A stretch of 64,000 nt of DNA from Microbacterium album (lineage in GTDB: Bacteria; Actinomycetota; Actinomycetes; Actinomycetales; Microbacteriaceae). Below the pieces are notes generated by a model. That model had not been told where the DNA came from. It saw only the letters and a program-made list of their open reading frames with translations, and made no database searches. The stretch lies in the NCBI RefSeq assembly GCF_014643695.1, contig NZ_BMJY01000012.1, forward strand, positions 26,259-90,258. The letters run 5' to 3'. Numbering within the stretch: the stretch's first letter is position 1; each line of letters begins with the position of its first letter. The position numbers and the translations under genes are program-made. Shown one piece after another: positions 59,257 through 64,000 of the stretch.

Positions 59257-60068
59257 CCGTACGCCGCATCCTGGACCTCGTGCTCGGCGCGGCCGGCGTG
59301 CTCATCGTGCTCGTGACGGCGGCCGGCGTCCTGCACCTCTCGCGCCTCGATCCCGCCGCCGAGCGGGACCGCACCCCCGTCACGGCGTACGCCCTCCGGG
59401 CCGAAGCGCCCGCGTCGGCCGACACCGCGCCCGCCGGCGGCGCGTCGCCTGAGGACGTCCCGCCCTCCGGCACCCCCGCGGCCGGGGCCCACGGCGTCTG
59501 GCGAGGAAGCGTCGACGTCAGCTCCGACTGGCTCGCCCGGGTGTCCGCCGCGACGGACATCCCCGTCCGCGCCCTGGCCGCCTACGCCCGCGCCGACCTC
59601 GCCATCGATGTCGAGCAGCCGGCGTGCGGTCTCGACTGGAACACCCTCGCGGCCATCGGCGCGATCGAGTCCGGCCACGGCAGCCACGGCGGGGCCGTAC
59701 TCGGGCCGGACGGGCGCGTCGAGCCCGAGATCCTCGGTCCCGTACTCGACGGCAACGGCGTCGCGGCGATCCGCGACACCGACGACGGCGCCTGGGACGG
59801 GGATCGCACCTGGGATCGCGCGGTGGGACCCATGCAGTTCATTCCCGAGACCTGGAACCGCTGGGGCGCCGACGCGAACGGCGACGGGATCGCAGATCCC
59901 CACCAGCTCGACGACGCGGCGCTCGCCGCCGCGCGCTACCTGTGCGCGTCGGGGCCCGTCGACCACCCGGAGGGGTGGCGTCGAGCGGTCTTCTCGTACA
60001 ACCACCTCGACTCCTACGTGGACGCCGTCGCCGAACTCGCGAACCGCTACGCCGCCGCTGTCCGCTGA
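59253..60068 (+). CDS. Membrane-anchored lytic transglycosylase, MltB/SLT_2 type
   Basis: A 271-residue murein hydrolase overlapping the kinase gene by four bases (ATGA). An N-terminal transmembrane helix (LVLGAAGVLIVLVTAAGVLHL) and Pro/Ala linker lead to the transglycosylase domain (about 95-271). AIGAIESGHGSHGGA supplies the catalytic glutamate, VGPMQFIPETWNRWGADANG the substrate groove, and AALAAARYLC the final helix. Linkage to a PASTA kinase suggests cell-wall growth or remodelling under kinase control. Confidence 0.87.
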   Translation: MTVRRILDLVLGAAGVLIVLVTAAGVLHLSRLDPAAERDRTPVTAYALRAEAPASADTAPAGGASPEDVPPSGTPAAGAHGVWRGSVDVSSDWLARVSAATDIPVRALAAYARADLAIDVEQPACGLDWNTLAAIGAIESGHGSHGGAVLGPDGRVEPEILGPVLDGNGVAAIRDTDDGAWDGDRTWDRAVGPMQFIPETWNRWGADANGDGIADPHQLDDAALAAARYLCASGPVDHPEGWRRAVFSYNHLDSYVDAVAELANRYAAAVR

Positions 60069-60088
60069 CGCACGAGAGGAATCACGAC

Positions 60089-60733
60089 GTGAGGATGAGA
60101 CACGCCCTGAAACCGGGTCAGGTGTACGCCCTGGACCTGTCGCTGGTGCCGGGAGGAGCCGATCCGGACGGTGACCGTGGATGGGCGATCGTCCTGGTCG
60201 CCTACGTGTGGCCCAAGCGGGGGAAGTTCGTCTGGGTGTCCTGCGCGACCTACCCGAGCGTGCCGACGCTCGCGGACGCCGAGAACGTGACCGAGTGGCG
60301 CTGGCCCATCCTGCTCGCCAGCCTCACGGAGCACGACGTGCTGCTGGGGACGATGCCGCTGCCGCCCGAGCTGCCGCCGCTGCCGCGGCTGCGGGCGCCG
60401 CGGTGGATCACGCGCGGCTCGCCGTGGGTCGTGTACACGTACGCGGAGGGGCCGGACGGCCTGCCGCGCGCCGTGAGCGTCGAGGACACCTCGGATCCCA
60501 CGCTGCCGACGGGCGTGCTCGTCTCCCACGCGTCGCTGCGGGCGCGCGTCAACGACGACTGGATGCCGGAGAAGTCCTGGCCCGCCGACGCGCCGGCACC
60601 CGTCGTGCCCGCGGTGCCGTCGACGCCCGTCTCCACGGCCCCGCAGCCCGGGGCGGGCAGGCCGCCGAAACAGCGCCGGTCGCGCAGGAAGACGGCCCAG
60701 CCCGAACCGAGAGACCTCAGCCCACGGGCTTGA
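60089..60733 (+). CDS. Hypothetical protein
   Basis: A 214-residue soluble protein of no recognised family. It begins VRMRHALKPGQVYALDLSLVPG and has a beta-rich core (WAIVLVAYVWPKRGKFVWVSC ... LPRLRAPRWITRGSPWVVYTY) and a Pro/Arg-rich tail (PPKQRRSRRKTAQ). GAGAGGA precedes the GTG at 60089; ATG 60095 is an alternative. Its last 17 bases overlap the end of the convergent lipoprotein gene. It follows the transglycosylase by 20 bp and probably shares the kinase transcript. Confidence 0.65.
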   Translation: MRMRHALKPGQVYALDLSLVPGGADPDGDRGWAIVLVAYVWPKRGKFVWVSCATYPSVPTLADAENVTEWRWPILLASLTEHDVLLGTMPLPPELPPLPRLRAPRWITRGSPWVVYTYAEGPDGLPRAVSVEDTSDPTLPTGVLVSHASLRARVNDDWMPEKSWPADAPAPVVPAVPSTPVSTAPQPGAGRPPKQRRSRRKTAQPEPRDLSPRA

Positions 60734-61679
60734 GCATGGGGGAGACGAGCACGGTGCCCTCGCCGTGCTCGGCGTCCAGCTGCTGCTGCAGCGACCCGTC
60801 GTCGTAGACGACCTCGACGTGGACCGTGCCGGTGCGCGCGTCCGTCCACCCGGTCAGCATGCCTCCCGACGCCGAGGTGACGGCGGCGAGGATGCCCTGC
60901 AGCTCGGCCTCCGTGCGCTCGGCCTCCGATACGCACAGCATGCCGCCCCAGACGTCGCGCAGCGCCGCCTCCGCGCTCGCGACGTCCTCGGCGACCTGCA
61001 CGTTGAGGATGGTGCGCAGCGGGTCGCTCCCGGCTCCCTCATCCGCGAGAGAGCCGTCTCCTGCACCGGCCGTGCCGTCGTCCCCGGCGGGCGGCTCGGT
61101 CGACTCGGTCGGCTCGTCGACGGCCTGGTCGACCCAGGCGCCCGCGTATCCGGGCAGTCCGGTGGCGGTCTGCAGCGCGTCGGACAGCGTCTGCATCGTC
61201 GTGCGCGAGGGATCCGCCACCCGCCACCCGCCCTCGGGGGCCGGGCACGGCGTCGAGAAGTCGGGGGAACGGGCGTCGTCGCCGCCCTGGGCGGACCAGT
61301 CGTAGTCCGCGCCCGGGGTCACCTCCACGGGCACGAACACCTCGGTCTCGGGGTCGAAGGTGCCCACGACGTGGAACTCGCCCCAGCGGCTGCCGCTCAC
61401 GTCCTCGAAGTGGCCGTCCCACTCGGCCCAGTCCCAGCCCTCGAGCCGGGGACCGCCGCACTGCGGGGGATAGGACATCGCGATCGCGCCCAGGCACAAT
61501 TCGGCGCCGTCGCCCGTGTCCATGACCGTGACGGGGTGGCCCGGTGTCACGAGCGGGCCGCCGGATGCGGGCCCGCCGGGCTGCGACGGCGGTTCGGTGG
61601 GCGTGGCGCAGCCTGCGAGCACGATGGAGACGGCGGCGAGGCACAGCAGGGCGAGGGATGCCTTCGGGCGAGGTTCCAT
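60717..61679 (-). CDS. Lipoprotein of unknown function
   Basis: A 320-residue predicted lipoprotein with lipobox LAGC near residue 25 (VSIVLAGCATPTEP). The mature part holds several cysteines (ELCLGAIAMSYPPQC; FSTPCPAPEGG; GGMLCVSEA) and acidic linkers, perhaps disulfide-bonded outside the cell. The ATG at 61679 is used; ATG 61691 is an alternative. An 18-bp tandem repeat lies just upstream. It is convergent with the hypothetical gene and divergent from the second kinase. Confidence 0.75.
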   Translation of the reverse strand: MEPRPKASLALLCLAAVSIVLAGCATPTEPPSQPGGPASGGPLVTPGHPVTVMDTGDGAELCLGAIAMSYPPQCGGPRLEGWDWAEWDGHFEDVSGSRWGEFHVVGTFDPETEVFVPVEVTPGADYDWSAQGGDDARSPDFSTPCPAPEGGWRVADPSRTTMQTLSDALQTATGLPGYAGAWVDQAVDEPTESTEPPAGDDGTAGAGDGSLADEGAGSDPLRTILNVQVAEDVASAEAALRDVWGGMLCVSEAERTEAELQGILAAVTSASGGMLTGWTDARTGTVHVEVVYDDGSLQQQLDAEHGEGTVLVSPMLKPVG

Positions 61680-61712
61680 GGACTTCAGCATGCCGCATGC
61701 GCGCGCGGCTCG

Positions 61713-61758
61713 CATGGCGGCGCGGTCTTGCATGACGGCTCGGTCTTGCATGACGGCT
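61713..61758. repeat. 18-bp tandem repeat between lipoprotein and kinase genes
   Basis: CATGGCGGCGCGGTCTTG (61713-61730), CATGACGGCTCGGTCTTG (61731-61748) and a partial third CATGACGGCT (61749-61758). It lies in the 131-bp divergent control region, so it may act on either promoter, and could vary in copy number among strains. Confidence 0.65.
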
Positions 61759-61810
61759 CGGGGGCGTCAAGCCCGATGAGGGAAACCGAGCCGGACGGCA
61801 GGCTGGTCAC

Positions 61811-63382
61811 ATGAGCTTCGCCTGTGCGACCGGAGGCGTCCATCCAGGAGAGGTGCTGGACGGACGCTACCGGCTGGACGCGCTCGTCGGGGAGGGAGGC
61901 ATGGGTCGCGTCTTCCGGGCCACGGACGAGCTGCTGGGGCGAACGGTCGCGATCAAGGTCTTCCCCGCCGCCGCTGCGGATCCCGCCGACCGTCTCCGCC
62001 GGGAGTCGGAGACGCGCCTGCTGGCGGCCCTGAACCATCCCTCGCTCGTCACCCTCTACGACGCGCAATCCGAGCCGGGCGGATCCGGATACCTCGTGAT
62101 GGAGTTCATCGAGGGCGGGACGCTCGCGGAGCGGATCGCGCGGGGCGCGCTGCCCCCCGAGGAGGTCGCGGACATCGCGGTCGATCTGGGCGAGGCGCTG
62201 CACGCCGTGCACGCGGCGGGGATCGTGCATCGCGACATCAAGCCGCAGAACGTGCTGCTGCGCTCCACCGTGACCCCGCGCCAGCCGTATCGCGCGACGC
62301 TCGCCGACTTCGGCATCGCCTACCTCGCCGACGCCGCGCGGGTGACCGGTCCCGGCATGGCGATCGGCACGGCCGCGTACTTCTCGCCGGAGCAGGCACG
62401 CGGGGCGGAGCCCTCCGCCGCCTCCGACGTGTACGCGCTCGGGCTGGTGCTCATCGAGGCGCTGACCGGTCGGCGGGCGTTCCCGCAGACGGGTCCGATC
62501 GAGGCCGCTATCGCGCGGCTGCACTCGCAGCCCGAGGTGCCGGGGACGTTCGGCTACGGATGGCGGTCCCTGCTGACGGCGATGACCGCGATCGAGGCGG
62601 CGGACCGCCCGTCCGCGCGCGACGTCGTGCGCCGGGCGCGCGCGCTGCAGGCGCCCCTGCCGGCGGGCGGGCATCACGCCGCGGCCAGCACGGGAGCGGG
62701 GGAGCCAGAGCCGACGGCCGCCGTGCCGGGGGCGTCGACCGCCTCGGCACCGCTGCTGGATCCGCCCGCGACCACGCCCCAGCCCGGGCTCGCCGTGCTC
62801 GAGGACGCCCCGGCGACCGCGCCCTTCGAGGCGGCCGACGCGGATCAGGCCGGGGATGCGGCGGGTGACCCTTTCACCGTGACGACCCGCGAGCTCGGGG
62901 AGGACACGCACGCCGCGCCCCGGCGCCGCTCGCGTCGCGCCCGCCGCTCGCGCACGGCCGCTGTCGGGCGCGTCGCGCTGGTCGGCGCCGTCACCGCGGC
63001 GCTCGCCGGCGCCGCGTGGGGAGTCGTGAGCGCGACCGACGCGCCCGCCACACCCCACGTGCGCGCCGTGCAGGAGGGCGGGGGGATCGTGCGGCAGACG
63101 GCGCCCGCGTCCGACTCGGTGCAGGGGGAGCCGGCGGGCGTGACTCCCGACGGCGGTGCCGACGGCGAGCCCGTGGGGGAAGCGCCAGAGGCCCCGGCGC
63201 CCGATCCGGTCTCGGAGCAGGACGGCGACGCTCCGCCCGCCGGTCAGGGAGCCGACCGCGGCAATGGCGCGAAGGGCGACGGCGAGCGGCACCAGGACCA
63301 CCCGGGCAAGGGCAAGGGCCTCGACCGAGGCGCCGGTCCTGGCAACTCGGGCGAGCGCGGCGGGGGCCGCGGCGCCGACTGA
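61811..63382 (+). CDS. Membrane Ser/Thr protein kinase without PASTA domains
   Basis: A 523-residue Hanks-type kinase with all motifs intact: Gly loop GEGGMGRVF (27-35), Lys49, HRDIKPQN (140-147) and DFG (166-168). VYALGLVLIEALTGRRAFP is subdomain IX. A long Pro/Ala linker and basic [11 protein letters not shown] stretch precede a transmembrane helix (VALVGAVTAALAGAAWGVV); the extracellular tail is Gly/Asp/Glu/Lys-rich with GKGKGLDRGAGPGNSGERG and no sensor domain. CAGGCT six bases before the ATG suggests a leaderless transcript. Confidence 0.9.
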   Translation: MSFACATGGVHPGEVLDGRYRLDALVGEGGMGRVFRATDELLGRTVAIKVFPAAAADPADRLRRESETRLLAALNHPSLVTLYDAQSEPGGSGYLVMEFIEGGTLAERIARGALPPEEVADIAVDLGEALHAVHAAGIVHRDIKPQNVLLRSTVTPRQPYRATLADFGIAYLADAARVTGPGMAIGTAAYFSPEQARGAEPSAASDVYALGLVLIEALTGRRAFPQTGPIEAAIARLHSQPEVPGTFGYGWRSLLTAMTAIEAADRPSARDVVRRARALQAPLPAGGHHAAASTGAGEPEPTAAVPGASTASAPLLDPPATTPQPGLAVLEDAPATAPFEAADADQAGDAAGDPFTVTTRELGEDTHAAPRRRSRRARRSRTAAVGRVALVGAVTAALAGAAWGVVSATDAPATPHVRAVQEGGGIVRQTAPASDSVQGEPAGVTPDGGADGEPVGEAPEAPAPDPVSEQDGDAPPAGQGADRGNGAKGDGERHQDHPGKGKGLDRGAGPGNSGERGGGRGAD

Positions 63383-63438
63383 GGCCAGCCGACCGCATCC
63401 TGACCGGCGCGGCCCCCGAGGGCTGGTATTCTCGGTAG

Positions 63439-63514
63439 GCCTCCATAGCTCAGGGGATAGAGCGTTGGTTTCCGGTACCAAAGGTCGCAGGTTCGAATCC
63501 TGTTGGGGGCGCCA
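63439..63514 (+). tRNA. tRNA-Arg (CCG anticodon)
   Basis: A complete cloverleaf can be folded by hand: acceptor GCCTCCA/TGGGGGC (one G-T pair), D stem GCTC/GAGC, anticodon stem TTGGT/ACCAA with loop TTCCGGT (anticodon CCG at 63472-63474), T arm GCAGG-TTCGAAT-CCTGT, discriminator G and encoded CCA. It reads CGG codons. Confidence 0.96.
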
Positions 63515-63542
63515 TGTGATGAGTCGGGACATGTGTCTCTGA

Positions 63543-63567
63543 GGAGCTCGGCCGCAGGCCGGGCTCC
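63543..63567 (+). terminator. Terminator hairpin after tRNA-Arg
   Basis: An 11-bp stem with one G-T pair and a GCA loop (left arm GGAGCTCGGCC, right arm GGCCGGGCTCC), followed after 13 bases by the T-rich stretch from 63581. It should end the tRNA transcript. Confidence 0.7.
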
Positions 63568-63580
63568 CGCGGGTGTTGCG

Positions 63581-63646
63581 CTTTCCTTTTCTCCTCCCAC
63601 GCTCTTTCTTTTTTCTTCCCACGCGTTTTCTTTTTTCTCCCACGCG
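63581..63646. repeat. Pyrimidine-rich tandem repeat
   Basis: Three imperfect copies of a 21- to 23-bp unit with a T-rich tract followed by CTCCCACGC or CTTCCCACGCG. The T runs are exceptional in this GC-rich window. Confidence 0.6.
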
Positions 63647-63797
63647 TCGGGCCCCCGAGGGGCCGCTCCGCGAGGGAGGCGCTTCCGCTGCGCTTCAGCG
63701 CGCCGGCGCTTCGCGCCTGGTTGGCGGGCGCACTCGCGCCCGCACGCTCGCGCTGGCGCGCTCGCACCGGGTTGAGGTGGGGCGGGTGGGGCTCGGC

Positions 63798-63991
63798 TTC
63801 GACTCGCTGCGCTCGCTCAGCCCGTTTCGACTTCGCTTCGCTTCGCTCAACGACCGGGTTCGGGGTCTCCGGTTGCGCGCTCAACAAGGAACGGGGCGGG
63901 GTGGTGCTCAGGTTCCGCTCGTTGAGCGGAGCGGCGGAGCCGCGGAGTCGAAACGGGTTGAGCGGAGCCGCGTAGCGGCGGAGTCGAAACC
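63798..63991. repeat. REP-like inverted repeat cluster
   Basis: Two left units (63798-63824 and 63825-63858) contain TCGACT..CGCT..CGCTCA and CAACGACCGGG. Two right units (63921-63954 and 63955-63991) hold the inverse, GTTGAGCGGAGC ... GCGGAGTCGAAAC. They form a large inverted arrangement of a GTTGAGCG...GAGTCGAAAC element. The remainder of 63515-64000 shows no credible gene. Confidence 0.7.
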
Positions 63992-64000
63992 GAGGCGGGA

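Noticed and set aside
63503..63975. Three short open frames after the tRNA
   Set aside because: They run through repeats and T-rich tracts and have no ribosome sites or protein-like composition.
63439..64000. Integrated island at tRNA-Arg
   Set aside because: No integrase and no second copy of the tRNA 3-prime end is visible inside the window; only repeats are present.
1..64000. CRISPR arrays, prophage genes, rRNA genes or intact insertion sequences
   Set aside because: No regularly spaced direct repeats of array length, no phage structural proteins, no rRNA and no transposase frames were seen.

Overview
The window is high-GC actinobacterial chromosome. The gene set (multifunctional Kgd, SigR-RsrA, HelR, MetX/MetY, DUF3097, DUF916/WxL-type surface proteins, PASTA kinase), the many leaderless starts with a TANNNT -10 box, and the REP-like repeats at the right end suggest Microbacteriaceae, probably Microbacterium or a close relative. 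That is a judgement from protein character; no database was searched. No phage, IS transposase or CRISPR array was seen.

Layout. 1-5800: tail of an unknown gene, bcp, rsgA and aroA on the minus strand, divergent from sigR-rsrA, whose likely SigR-type promoter overlaps the aroA start; then an Eis-like acetyltransferase flanked by two copies of a palindromic repeat. 5800-12218: kgd, then two CNNM/CBS (CorC-like) genes behind a possible leader peptide and a hairpin covering the ribosome binding site. 12274-18339: old yellow enzyme, nnrD, a polytopic glycosyltransferase-like protein, a thiamine-binding protein, and helR behind a textbook rifamycin-associated element. 18475-26000: MFS exporter, metX/metY, SDR, ung, GNAT, and an OmpA-like/lipoprotein pair. 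26122-32139: complete peptide/nickel-type ABC importer operon led by an alpha/beta hydrolase. 32331-39577: AhpD-like protein, protein phosphatase, truncated siderophore-interacting protein behind an IdeR-like box, arginase-family enzyme, pspA next to a TPM-domain membrane protein, and DUF3097.

39681-42144 looks like a compact toxin module: a WXG100/CpnT-like carrier, a separate DHIPS-motif putative nuclease, and two paralogous small acidic proteins that are immunity candidates. trmB and a CPBP-family protease follow.

44105-57434 is the most unusual region. A Pst-type ABC importer (pstC, pstA, pstS first, pstB last) encloses two further periplasmic-binding-like proteins, a WxL-like secreted protein, a DUF916 protein, a Gly-rich anchored protein, and a sortase-fold protein in which both the catalytic His and Cys are replaced. 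I read this as a phosphate (or other oxyanion) uptake system combined with a cell-surface scaffold. Two strong hairpins divide it into separately expressed units. A PASTA kinase, a lytic transglycosylase, a hypothetical protein, a lipoprotein and a second kinase follow, then tRNA-Arg(CCG) and about 480 bp of repeat-rich non-coding DNA.
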